DNA of 64,000 bases from Bordetella ansorpii (lineage in GTDB: Bacteria; Pseudomonadota; Gammaproteobacteria; Burkholderiales; Burkholderiaceae_B), in contig NZ_FKIF01000001.1 of the NCBI RefSeq assembly GCF_900078705.1, positions 248,001-312,000 of the forward strand. The letters are read 5' to 3'. The translations under genes were made by a program, and so were the position numbers. The notes under the pieces were generated by a model. That model was given only the letters and a program-made list of their open reading frames with translations. It was not told where the DNA came from and did not search any database. Below are positions 46,101-53,707 of this stretch, piece by piece. The first letter of the stretch is position 1. Each line of letters begins with the position of its first letter.

Positions 46101-47652
46101 ACGCTGCGTAGTACTCCTGAAGCTGTTGATGCTCAAAAAGAAACGCTGCTTTTGGATAGTCGACCCGTTCCAGAACGTGATGCGCCGTCAACGCGACGAG
46201 GACAGTTGGCGCCCCCACCGGCTCTGTCTGCCCCTGCTCAAGCAGACCGCGCAAGACGACGGTGGAAACGGCTCGAGCGTCAGGCTCAGGCAACGCTACA
46301 CCTCCGTTGCGGATCATCTCGGCAGCGAGAGCCTTCAGATATTCAGTCTGCAAGCCGAAAATCGGAGCTGACTGCAGCGCGTTCCTATGTTCGTCTCTCT
46401 GCTCTTGAAGATGAAGGACCTGCTCTAGCACTCCCATTTTCGTAGATGGGATTGCAGCGCCCGCTTCAAATAGCGAAGCGACCTCCGCGAGGATAAACGG
46501 CGTGCGAGTCAATTCGTCGAGCGCGGGGTCGGCATCGATCTTTGCGCAAAGCTCGGCGCTCTTCGAACCAAGACGGGCATCAAGGTAGGCTGCCCGCTGC
46601 TTGCGGCGAAGGCGCATCAGTCGCAGTCGTAAGGCGCCCGGCAGCGGCGGAGTCAAATGGTGCGTTCGAGTCGCGACGATGATGCCCGCAGTCGGGAATT
46701 CCCGTTCAACTTTTCGGAGCATGTCGGTGGCTCGCCCCGAACTCGAAATCGCAATCTCATTCCAGCCGTTCAATAAGAGTCGGAAAGGCTCGGTAGACTG
46801 AACCCGCGCAAGATCGGCCGCCGTAACTCCTTCAGCTTGAAAAGCAGGCATTCCTGCTATGTGCTCGAGCAACCCTTGGTTCGAAGACGTCCACGCAGGA
46901 AGATCTACGATGAATGATGTGCCAGGGGCTCGCTCACATTGAGCAAGTTGTATCAACGTCGTCGTTTTTCCGCGCCCAGCAGGTCCTTCAAGAACAACGC
47001 GACCGCTCTCCGTGAGCGCTTGATAAATCTGCTCAAGCGAAAGAACGTCGGTGGACTCCGCGCCATCAGGACCAAGCCGTTTCGCAGTGAGATCGATGAG
47101 CGGATGTCCCTTCGTCCTGCTGATCCAAGTCTGGACGACCACCTCGGCAGCTCGTCTTATTCTGGCGACAAGGTCTGCGACTTGCGGCTCGATGCCGACA
47201 TCGAGGTGGAGAAAACTCGCTCGAAGCGAGGCGTTCTCCGGGATCATCATCAGCGTGAGAATTTCCTCTCGCTCGATGATATGGAGTTCTATCTCGTATT
47301 TCGTCCGGATTGTCTCCTCCCACCGTCGTCGATCGGCATTGCCAACCTTGGCGGAAGTCACGAACAACAGCCTCCCTAAGTCAGGAAAATTCTCTTTGGC
47401 TGCCTCGGCATCACCAGAGATCTTCTTGAGCGATGGCGTGATCGATGCTGCAAGTCCCGTTCCGATCCCTCCCGGCGCCAGGCTAGCTGGCGCATAAGCA
47501 TCAAGACCGAAATCCTTCTTGCGCTGCCGGGCGATAAGCTCGGGCCAGCGCAACTTGCCGATCACGACCGCCAGCCCCTGAAAACGCATTCCCTCTTCTT
47601 GAGAGGCCAGCTCATCAAGAGCTCTTTCGATGTCAGTTCTAAGAGTGACCAT
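43144..47652 (-). CDS. Giant NACHT-like STAND NTPase with N-terminal nuclease-like domain and HEAT-like repeats
   Basis: Cytoplasmic protein of 1502 residues from ATG 47652 (MVTLRTDIERAL). Residues 1-140 look like a divergent restriction-endonuclease fold (FQGLAVVIGKLRW, KDFGLDAYA, LLFVTSAKVG). The NTPase has Walker A GPAGRGKTT (223-231) and a NACHT-style Walker B LLLNGWNEI (292-300) in which the usual Asp of LLDGxDE is Asn. From about 650 to the end are alpha-helical HEAT-like repeats (such as DPDPQIRLQTYRIW). The layout effector-NTPase-repeat sensor is that of Avs/bNACHT immune proteins. The nuclease call is weak; the STAND call is firm. Confidence 0.75.
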   Translation of the reverse strand: MVTLRTDIERALDELASQEEGMRFQGLAVVIGKLRWPELIARQRKKDFGLDAYAPASLAPGGIGTGLAASITPSLKKISGDAEAAKENFPDLGRLLFVTSAKVGNADRRRWEETIRTKYEIELHIIEREEILTLMMIPENASLRASFLHLDVGIEPQVADLVARIRRAAEVVVQTWISRTKGHPLIDLTAKRLGPDGAESTDVLSLEQIYQALTESGRVVLEGPAGRGKTTTLIQLAQCERAPGTSFIVDLPAWTSSNQGLLEHIAGMPAFQAEGVTAADLARVQSTEPFRLLLNGWNEIAISSSGRATDMLRKVEREFPTAGIIVATRTHHLTPPLPGALRLRLMRLRRKQRAAYLDARLGSKSAELCAKIDADPALDELTRTPFILAEVASLFEAGAAIPSTKMGVLEQVLHLQEQRDEHRNALQSAPIFGLQTEYLKALAAEMIRNGGVALPEPDARAVSTVVLRGLLEQGQTEPVGAPTVLVALTAHHVLERVDYPKAAFLFEHQQLQEYYAAFDVRSCLLDLDDADQQASDRFLAEYVNNPAWAEPLRMIAETLAGKSGDGGLDRKSTGAGAHLVKMALAVDLVFAGELAQLCGAHVWGVVREVVGDRIRAVYATPDGSFREYALAAMLATGAADFGDIIVPLLSDPDPQIRLQTYRIWPDFQVTSLGPNWREEVRGWSEDARVDFVGELLHNRADVEIAAFAAQDQSGLVKKAAVSGLMWSGSDHALVSVLESIDAALFEEIALKNASELPAGLRPKVTAAIWSSLEHVIDPAARLRAAIALVELGEANVAVVIRDTVESLSGDEVRNLSSNILPSALDFMRPIDPAWTSGWMASQVAEGNCYDPEGWISYVTTIPQGLIERCLQRIETEDLSSVDFSGLVAVLAEGADTSIAVRVLENLRILQESIHAKSDTLQKLDWQVNRQLEAAFRSFPVEVAAAGILSFAKQGDVLDLEVVTGLLSSVARADVEPLHITDSDLRDGLRAYLKSGVDIVLCLDDFNGEAKADLASSLAQVGQAEDIADLLKLIHSDISRVRRGRAARLAGDHGPLANGGSMTYANWHIVAVMQLDADAADQVLVDLLAEPEYLSSVAAAMARDFLPKRAGSLGRALRYDIVRAAREGSIPPLVDSQRRSAFSAALKGLIAHLLEQSAGGQRSGDLTLLARALAAIDGRESAATVLDLIGTPSQWSQYASLEAAEFLLMAGVSLPATVVSALVESVVGRTGNWLQDSDRHLLASILALCPFVEPPEAGIAIARDALGKCRLRGHELRELVTALGESRSSVAVDLLCELASDESVLGQCEENFINAFAALDTPRAHELLLGSIDPDVQGIRVTRRHFREHVVIEQLAGLAQRKPDVRFRVRELCERDLPERNRQLLSRVIARLGTCEALTLNLSLIDDTKPSPVPQGVWDQFKSAFVLHRPDEHISDAFTMSASASNELRIRLFRMAHDDNKRRQSACMLLGRLEEWRLEHGRPVDEPRHPDFASGNQWPPSLS

Positions 47653-47911
47653 TTGGTGAAATGAGCAAGAAGCGCAGCGGCATGATGAAGATCCAATCCG
47701 AGCAGAGCTGGCAAGACGGAGCTCGCCTTTTTTCCAGAATCTGACTCGGATAGAACACCGCTGCCAATGGTTGAAAACTCTATGCCAAAAACCGATTCCT
47801 ATCTTTTTTTGACTAACAGCCCTGCATGCCCGAGGCTGCTCAGTATGGACGCTCGTTCGAAGGCGGCTCGGCACCAGACACGCGTTGATGCCACACTACT
47901 TCTCTAGCAAC

Positions 47912-49033
47912 CTACGGTTCCTGTCCCGCTCGACGGCGTCCTCGCTGAGAGACTTTCCGCGCAGTGTTTCCTTTGCCGAATCTCCTCTCTCCATCCATCA
48001 CCAGAGGTAGATACATATCAGGCTTAGTGAGATAGGAAACGACAAATTTAGAAAGTATTTCTCTCTTCTTCTCGTCATTCCAGTCGATCACCCCAAGCGC
48101 TGCGTATGCGTATCTTTTTGCGTTGCAGTTGAAGTAAAGACCTTGGCCATCTGGAACAATTTTCTTCCACCACTCACCCACTCTTCTAGCAATCGAAACA
48201 CCTTTCCTAACTTTCGAGCCATCAAGCAACAACATGGCATGAATGTGGAATTTTTTTTCAGGGCCATACTCAATCTTGTATGCGAATCCCTCGAGCTCGA
48301 TTTCAGAGAGATCAGTTTGTAGAGCTCTATACATCTTTGACCAGTCGCTTTTCACAAGAGACATCTGCAAACGTCGCTCCGCTGCGCCCGGGCCATCAAC
48401 TCGTTTCCGATACGTTAGATCCACACGAACAACCAATAGCCGAGCTCTTTTTTCAAAAAGCATGTCGATATAACTATCTAACTCCCTCCTATTCTTGTCA
48501 GATGATCTAGTGAACTTTTTCAGCTTTCGCCGGAATACTGCACCTGTTGATTCGGTTCGCATCTCGCGAATAGCACGGTTCAGTCTTTTGGCTAGGGTAT
48601 CGGATGTACTTCTCGATGGGATGTCTTTTTTCGATAGCCACCTATGCGCAGCTCGCTCAGCGCGCCCCCCTTCCGCAAAAGCGTCATCTACGAGAGCAAT
48701 GTATGGATTGTCTCTGTACCGCGGGAGAGCATTTCGAAGACGAGGCAAATAGGTTTGAACGGCCTGCGCGATTTCTTCACTCTCGCCACGTTCAGAAGAT
48801 ACAGAAAGGACTGCATCATCTAGCGAGAAGAATTGGCATTTCGAGCTGAGCGCCAGCTTCGCTACTTCGACAACTCTATCCACCGCAGTAGCCAGATCCT
48901 CGTTTGATCCGAAGAACTTGAGAGTGTCATCAACTTCGGACACAGACGCCCCATCCACAGGCGAGCTGCCATGTGCACTCTCAAAGTCCGGATGCGCCCC
49001 ACGACTTACTTTCAATTCATATTCAAATAACAT
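47912..49033 (-). CDS. Inovirus-type Gp2 / YagK-YfjJ-like replication initiator
   Basis: Protein of 373 residues. The C-terminal half has an HxH pair in KFHIHAMLLL (H263, H265), then AKRYAYAALGVIDW and FVVSYLTKPDMYL with Tyr334, the order found in Gp2/YagK (DUF3296) proteins that are related to rolling-circle HUH initiators. The N-terminal 190 residues are not recognised. Codon use is AT-richer than in the metal genes. With the AlpA-like gene upstream and the integrase it forms a satellite-type element core. It would nick and replicate the excised circle; that role is inference. Confidence 0.72.
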   Translation of the reverse strand: MLFEYELKVSRGAHPDFESAHGSSPVDGASVSEVDDTLKFFGSNEDLATAVDRVVEVAKLALSSKCQFFSLDDAVLSVSSERGESEEIAQAVQTYLPRLRNALPRYRDNPYIALVDDAFAEGGRAERAAHRWLSKKDIPSRSTSDTLAKRLNRAIREMRTESTGAVFRRKLKKFTRSSDKNRRELDSYIDMLFEKRARLLVVRVDLTYRKRVDGPGAAERRLQMSLVKSDWSKMYRALQTDLSEIELEGFAYKIEYGPEKKFHIHAMLLLDGSKVRKGVSIARRVGEWWKKIVPDGQGLYFNCNAKRYAYAALGVIDWNDEKKREILSKFVVSYLTKPDMYLPLVMDGERRFGKGNTARKVSQRGRRRAGQEP

Positions 49034-49153
49034 AAGAACCCGAATTCTTCAGATCAAATTGGCGCAATCTTCTTGCTCCAGCATAGAAAAATGCACCTTT
49101 TTCATCCGACCGTGTTGAGTAAGTTAGTGTTTTATTCGCTCCTCTCCTTGAAG

Positions 49154-49372
49154 CTACAGTTCAATCAAAGCGCGGATTTCTTTTACATTCCACACGGTGA
49201 TCCTAGGACCAAATATCCTTACGGGTTTCGGAAACCTTCCTGACTTAACGCCCGCCCACCAAGTGGATTTGCTAACAGGAATTGGCCCATTCGGAGCGAT
49301 GATCTGCTTGATGCGCACAAAGCCTTCAAGGGGAAGTTGCGACTGTGCGGTGTTGGGTACAGTGGAGTGCAT
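49154..49372 (-). CDS. AlpA-like DNA-binding regulator (excision/activation)
   Basis: Small winged-helix protein of 72 residues: LEGFVRIKQIIAPNGPIPVSK, STWWAGVKSGRFPKPVRI and VWNVKEIRALIEL match AlpA/MerR-like excision factors. AAGG is 5 nt before the ATG at 49372; the open frame extends to 49501 but without AlpA similarity. It lies just upstream of the Gp2-type gene. AlpA proteins raise integrase expression or act in excision in P4-like elements. Confidence 0.82.
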   Translation of the reverse strand: MHSTVPNTAQSQLPLEGFVRIKQIIAPNGPIPVSKSTWWAGVKSGRFPKPVRIFGPRITVWNVKEIRALIEL

Positions 49373-50220
49373 CGAAACCTTCAGACGTGACGCAATGAGC
49401 CGGCCAGACAACATGCCCATCCATTGCGTGTAGATTCTTGTTGAGCGGCGCACTCGATCGAAGTGCGCAAGCCCGAATAGCGAGCTCACGACGATTAACA
49501 AGAGTCGCCGAAAGTGCTAAAAAACCGCGATAAAACGCCGTTTTTTGGCGTTAAAGGGTCGATGACTCAACAATGCAGGCGCGAACCGCGAGGTCGTTCC
49601 ACGTCACTGCAACTACAAAGACGAAGTCGAGCAACGACCCACTGGTGAGCAGACCAGTTGACAAGCTTGACTGGCTAGCTGACGTCTCGTGTGATTCCAA
49701 TATGGGAAGCGACGAAGAAGCGGAAGCGCCACGCCCGATCAATGAGCGCAGCGCTCTCGGCAAGACCTGCCATTCAGCTTGCACAATGTAGAGGGGCGGG
49801 TCTGCAATCCTGATAGGCATCGCGATACCGCCCAACCGCATATCTAGCAGAATGAGAGAGCGCAGTTTGTGTACGGTTGGCGGGGACCGTCACTAAATCT
49901 TTTCTCGCACTACGGCATGCCCAGCCCGACTGCGTTAACGGGCAGGAGATCTGTTGCTCTTACGGAAATGCGAGTTCGCAGCAAGAGCTCGCGAAGGAAT
50001 CAAGCAAAAATTTAGTGCTGAGGGGTCACAGCGCGAGAACTCTGGGGCTTGAAAATTTCGCATTGCCTCCGTAGCTGGTGTGCGTTGGCCAGCACTGCTC
50101 TCTCACTACGAATAGGTTTGCGAGCAGGTATCAGCCTGGGCTTCCGCGCAGAACTGATCACGTCCAAGCGGCGCATCAAGAGATTTTTCAACCAGGTTCT
50201 GTATGCCAAGAACCGATTCT
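49373..50220. other. Noncoding-looking region of the element core, with hairpin and A-tract repeat
   Basis: About 850 nt without a convincing gene; a 96-codon frame at 49551-49841 (minus) has no recognisable features. It contains repeat copy 1 (ATTAACAAGA at 49494-49503) followed by phased A-runs, and a hairpin at 49534-49552 (AACGCC, T-rich loop, GGCGTT). It is a candidate for replication origin or regulatory DNA for the Gp2/AlpA module. Confidence 0.45.
49494..49552. repeat. ATTAACAAGA repeat with A-tracts and hairpin, copy 1
   Basis: ATTAACAAGA at 49494-49503 is followed by A-runs at roughly ten-base spacing and a hairpin (49534-49552). The same ten bases with similar phased A-runs recur at 51596 and 51804 near the integrase gene end. 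Confidence 0.5.
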
Positions 50221-50583
50221 CTATACGTCAAAGTCATCCGCAGCTTTGCTGAGCCTCTTCGAGAGACGCTCGATGATTGCAAGGATGAGAGTTCGGTCTG
50301 ATTCGCTAAGCCCCTCCAGCATCCTGGCGACGCGCTCGCCCACATCACTAGGCCTTCGACTACCCTCGACAAAAAAGCTTTCGATTCCGCAGCCGAACAA
50401 ATCGGCGAGTTGGAAGAGCCTCGGAAATCCTGGGCTGACAAGACCGCGTTCGATTCTCGAAACAGCCTCGCTGCCAATTTCCAATTTTTCTGCCACTTTT
50501 TCTTGCGTGTAGCCAGCTGCCTTCCTTTTCTTGGCGATCGCTTGCCCAAGCCTTTTCAGGAACTGCTGTTCGTCTTGTGTCAT
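50221..50583 (-). CDS. XRE/Cro-CI-type repressor
   Basis: Protein of 120 residues with an N-terminal helix-turn-helix (FLKRLGQAIAKKRKAAGYTQ, KVAEKLEIGSEAVSRIERG) of the lambda-repressor class and a helical C-terminus (LSESDRTLILAIIERLSKRL), likely for dimer formation. ATG 50583 has GGAG upstream. It is divergent from the exported-protein gene at 50746, and three palindromic operators lie between. A repressor of element functions is the likely role. Confidence 0.86.
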   Translation of the reverse strand: MTQDEQQFLKRLGQAIAKKRKAAGYTQEKVAEKLEIGSEAVSRIERGLVSPGFPRLFQLADLFGCGIESFFVEGSRRPSDVGERVARMLEGLSESDRTLILAIIERLSKRLSKAADDFDV

Positions 50584-50658
50584 TGCCAACTCCAACTTTG
50601 CAGGTGGAGATGGTTAGGCCTCAGCCCAAATGGCGTAACACACCAAAAGGTTGATAGT

Positions 50659-50737
50659 CAACTTATTTAGTTGAATTAAGCATCTGGATAATTTGGGACT
50701 CAACCTTTAAAGTTGCATAAATCGACCTTCTAAGTTG
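50659..50737. promoter_or_regulatory. Three XRE-type operators in the divergent promoter
   Basis: Three 15-bp sites share the frame CAACYT-N3-AAGTTG or close: CAACTTATTTAGTTG (50659-50673), CAACCTTTAAAGTTG (50701-50715) and CGACCTTCTAAGTTG (50723-50737). Spacing is 42 and 22 nt, four and two helical turns. They lie between the XRE gene and the exported-protein gene, so both are probably controlled by the XRE repressor. Confidence 0.72.
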
Positions 50738-50745
50738 GATGAAAC

Positions 50746-51444
50746 ATGAATTTGGCACCAAACCTACGCTTTGCCGTTGCGCGCGGGCTGTTGGCATTTC
50801 ATCTATCCATAGCTTGCTGGGCTGCACATGCAGCGCAGTCGACAGAACCGCAGCGGCACGTACAGGCGTACTACGATGCACTCAATCAGTGCGCAGGCAG
50901 CTCGGATCCAACGGTGCAGCAGAAGTACTGCGCCGCTCGAGATCAGGAGAGCAAATGGCTTCGCCAGCATGGCTGGTGCTATGGCCCCAAGGACGCCCCT
51001 TCCTACCAGCAACGCTGGGCGCCATGCGCGCCAAAAGGCGTCGAAAAAAAAGCGCCTCAGCCAGAAGTAAAACTGGCCGCCCCCATGCGCAGCGCTTCGA
51101 ACCAAGATTGGGTCGGCAGCACCTTCGTCGGTGACTCGCCTGGGTGGTACCGCTACGTAGCGCAGCAATGCATGAACGGTGATCGCATTTCTTGCGAGCA
51201 AGCCAACAATACGGCACAAAGTCTACGATCAGCCGGATGGTGCACCTCCGGCACCGAATCCGCCCCCTGCCCGGGCTACGTGCTTGCTACGCCTGACCAG
51301 TGGAAGGCTCACTTAGCCGCTCTTGAACGGAAGAAGCCCCGGCCCAAGTTGGATCCGAACAATCCGTACGCACGAGAGCTGGCGCGACGCTTGAAGGATA
51401 TGAATGATTGGGCCGCCGTTCAGGAAGCCATCAATCCGTACTGA
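50746..51444 (+). CDS. Exported Cys-containing protein of unknown function
   Basis: Protein of 232 residues with a signal peptide (LLAFHLSIACWAAHA, cleavage near AQS). The mature part has Cys residues in two related blocks (LNQCAGSSDPTVQQKYCAA ... HGWCYGPKDAP and QQCMNGDRISCEQANNTAQ ... AGWCTSGTESAPCPG), suggesting an internal duplication held by disulphides. No family is recognised. It is the only cargo between the XRE repressor and the integrase, under the three operators, so it may be a superinfection or surface factor; that is a guess. Confidence 0.72.
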   Translation: MNLAPNLRFAVARGLLAFHLSIACWAAHAAQSTEPQRHVQAYYDALNQCAGSSDPTVQQKYCAARDQESKWLRQHGWCYGPKDAPSYQQRWAPCAPKGVEKKAPQPEVKLAAPMRSASNQDWVGSTFVGDSPGWYRYVAQQCMNGDRISCEQANNTAQSLRSAGWCTSGTESAPCPGYVLATPDQWKAHLAALERKKPRPKLDPNNPYARELARRLKDMNDWAAVQEAINPY

Positions 51445-51934
51445 CTCCCAGCGGTAACGCAAGATCACTCAAGAACGGATCCCCTAGCTGAACTCTCACG
51501 TCATTGCGCTCGCCAAAACCTGCTAGACCGACGATGGCGGTCTTCTGAGAGCTAGCGCACTGCTGCCCCTTTCTTGGCATATGGCGAGGCCATCCATTAA
51601 CAAGAACTCGGAAAACGCTGAAAAACGGCAAAAAAAGGCGGAAAACAGCGCTGCTGCACACAGCGGACAGCGCCAACTTGCACGCAGCCACGCACAAAAT
51701 CGGTACCTCAGCACAATGCGCGGGGCGAAGACTCCCCTAGCTAGAGCACAGCGACACACTCCAGGAAATCACAGGCGGCATCCAAGGCAAAGGCCGGAGG
51801 ACCATTAACAAGATCGCAAAAACCGCTGGAAACGGCAAGAAACGAGCACTTTCAGCGCATCAACACCGTTCGCGAGCGATCTCAGTGAATTGAACGACGA
51901 CGGCTAGCTGATGGCAGACGCAAGTCTTCAGAAT
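51445..51934. other. Intergenic region with two A-tract repeat copies
   Basis: About 490 nt between the exported-protein gene and the integrase 3' end. No gene is supported. It contains ATTAACAAGA copies at 51596-51605 and 51804-51813, each followed by alternating GAAAA and CGC/CGGC blocks. Confidence 0.5.
51596..51850. repeat. ATTAACAAGA repeats with phased A-tracts, copies 2 and 3
   Basis: Copies start at 51596 and 51804. After the ten-base core, A-runs alternate with CG-rich triplets every ten or so bases, a pattern of intrinsically bent DNA. Together with copy 1 at 49494 they are restricted to the element core. Confidence 0.5.
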
Positions 51935-53269
51935 TTAGGCCGCCGTTCGGTCATCAGCCGCGCCATAGAAAGCTTCCGCGAACGCATCATCCCACTCAGT
52001 ACTGCTGACCGCAGCCTCCTGCATCTTTTCATCCAAATAGTCCGCCCACATTTGCATCACTGTCCTGCGCTCGTCCAAGAACTGCGTTCGATCATAAGCA
52101 GCCTGCACGTCGTCCTTCTTGGCATGCGCCAATTGAGCTTCCAAGATATCGACATCGATTTTCAGGCGCTCTCGCGCCAGTGTGCGCAAAGACGCTCGAA
52201 ATCCGTGCGGTGTGTGCTGTCCTTGGAATCCCATTTCGCGCAGCGCTTTCGATAGCGCATCTCTGTGCACATGCTTTTCCTGCCCCCAGCCTCCCATGGC
52301 GGGAAAAACGTACTTTTCCCTTCCTGTGAGCTTCGCCATTTCCTTGAGCATGCCCACTGCTTGGCGCGGCAACGGGACAATATGATCGACGCCCGTCTTC
52401 ATGCGATTCGTGCCATCTTCGTTCTTACCTCGGATGTGCCATTCTGCCCGGCGCAGGTCAATTTCGTCCCAGCGCGCACTCGCGACCACGCCCGGCCGCA
52501 AGGTAGTCCAGGAACAAAGCAGCAATGCGTCGCGCACGACATAGCCGCCGTATCCGTGAATCGCTTTCATCAACCCGCCGATGAATCGTTCATCCGTAAC
52601 GCCCGGGATATGCTTCTTTTGATGCCTTTTTGGCAGCACCCCTCGAAACCGGAAGGTTTCATCATCTTCTCGGATATTTTCGGCAATGCAGTAGTCGATC
52701 ATTCCGTAGATGCACCGGATCGCAACCTGTGCCTGAGCAGGCGTGTTTTTTGCCAGCTCACGCAGTACCGGAGTCAGTTGCCCGCTTCGAAGTGTTCGCA
52801 TATCCAAGTTGCCAGCCTTCGGCTGGAAATGCTCATCGATGATGTACCGCACCTGATAGTTGGTCTGTTTGGCGTGGCTCTGCGAGTAAATTTCGAACCA
52901 CTTTTCGGAAATCGCCGTCAAGGAATAAGACTGCCAATCCGCATTCTGATCTTCCCATTTGGTTGCATTCAATTCATCACGGCGTGCTTGACGCTCCGCA
53001 CGAGCACCCGTAACGGCTCCACCAGTCTTCGCGGAGATTCGCAGGTCGGCCGCCTTCGTCCTGGCCTGAGCCAGAGACATGGCTGGATACTCGCCAATGA
53101 CCGCAGCATTCTGCTTGCCATCTACGCGATACCGGAACGACCAGGACTTCCTGCCTGCCGGCGACACGATCAAGGACAGCCCCTCTCCGTCGGCCAAGGA
53201 ATAAGCCTTTTCTTTGGGTCTAGCGTTCTTGACCGAACGATCGTTCAGTCCGCTGGCAAGCCTTGGCAT
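51935..53269 (-). CDS. int: P4-type tyrosine integrase
   Basis: Site-specific recombinase of 444 residues that catalyses integration at tRNA-Arg. The N-terminal DUF4102-type arm-binding domain (LADGEGLSLIVSPAGRKSW) is followed by a core-binding domain and the catalytic domain: R in TTLRPGVV, HTPHGFR (H-x-x-R), QLAH and the nucleophile Tyr in AAYDRTQF. The ATG at 53269 (MPRLASGLND) has AAGGAAGAGG upstream; 53311 is an alternative. It is transcribed away from the tRNA, 210 nt from the attachment site. All catalytic residues are present, so it should be active. Confidence 0.93.
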   Translation of the reverse strand: MPRLASGLNDRSVKNARPKEKAYSLADGEGLSLIVSPAGRKSWSFRYRVDGKQNAAVIGEYPAMSLAQARTKAADLRISAKTGGAVTGARAERQARRDELNATKWEDQNADWQSYSLTAISEKWFEIYSQSHAKQTNYQVRYIIDEHFQPKAGNLDMRTLRSGQLTPVLRELAKNTPAQAQVAIRCIYGMIDYCIAENIREDDETFRFRGVLPKRHQKKHIPGVTDERFIGGLMKAIHGYGGYVVRDALLLCSWTTLRPGVVASARWDEIDLRRAEWHIRGKNEDGTNRMKTGVDHIVPLPRQAVGMLKEMAKLTGREKYVFPAMGGWGQEKHVHRDALSKALREMGFQGQHTPHGFRASLRTLARERLKIDVDILEAQLAHAKKDDVQAAYDRTQFLDERRTVMQMWADYLDEKMQEAAVSSTEWDDAFAEAFYGAADDRTAA

Positions 53270-53410
53270 AAGCCTCTTCCTTCCAAAACCTTTTGATAAG
53301 TTTGAATCCATAACAACGATCCAATCTTACCAAATTTTTACTCAAAAGCCGACTTACCCGCTTTGGACTCAATGGAACCCCGTTGGACAGCAACGGACCA
53401 GAAAATGAAA

Positions 53411-53445
53411 AATCCCCATCAAGATCAATATCTTAGATGGGGATT
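53411..53445 (-). terminator. Stem-loop downstream of tRNA-Arg
   Basis: A 10-bp perfect stem (AATCCCCATC/GATGGGGATT) with a short T-run on the minus strand. It lies on the island side of the attachment site and would end tRNA transcription, protecting the integrase promoter from read-through. Confidence 0.65.
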
Positions 53446-53476
53446 CTGGAATTTACCGGACTGCTTCGGACCATCA

Positions 53477-53502
53477 ATTGGCCCGCCCTACACGATTCGA
53501 AC
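53477..53502. repeat. Right attachment site (attR) within tRNA-Arg
   Basis: Exact 26-bp match to 1735-1760. It covers the CCA end, discriminator, acceptor 3' strand, T stem and T loop of tRNA-Arg, so insertion keeps the tRNA intact. Confidence 0.93.
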
Positions 53503-53555
53503 GTGTGACCGCTCGCTTAGAAGGCGAGTGCTCTATCCACCTGAGCTAAGGGCGG
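53479..53555 (-). tRNA. tRNA-Arg (anticodon TCT)
   Basis: A full 77-nt cloverleaf on the minus strand: acceptor CCGCCCT with AGGGCGG, discriminator G, encoded CCA, T arm CGTGT/ACACG with TTCGAAT loop and anticodon TCT at 53519-53521. It is the island target. Confidence 0.95.
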
Positions 53556-53707
53556 CCGGGGCCGAAATGCGGTGCATATTATAGAGGCCGAAACCGCCGA
53601 CATGCACCGACACGCGCTTTGCAGCCACTCTTACACGGCGTAGCACCGCGCTTACAGGCGGGTGATACAGTTCAGCGACCCTTTTTCGGCCTCGATACTG
53701 GACCGTC

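Noticed and set aside
43144-47874. Longer N-terminus of the NACHT-like protein from 47874
   Set aside because: The first 74 codons of the open frame are Arg/Cys/Ser-rich with no protein-like pattern; the protein begins sensibly at ATG 47652.
49551-49841. 96-codon minus-strand frame in the element core as a gene
   Set aside because: No ribosome site, no recognisable motif, mixed composition, and other short frames overlap it on the opposite strand.
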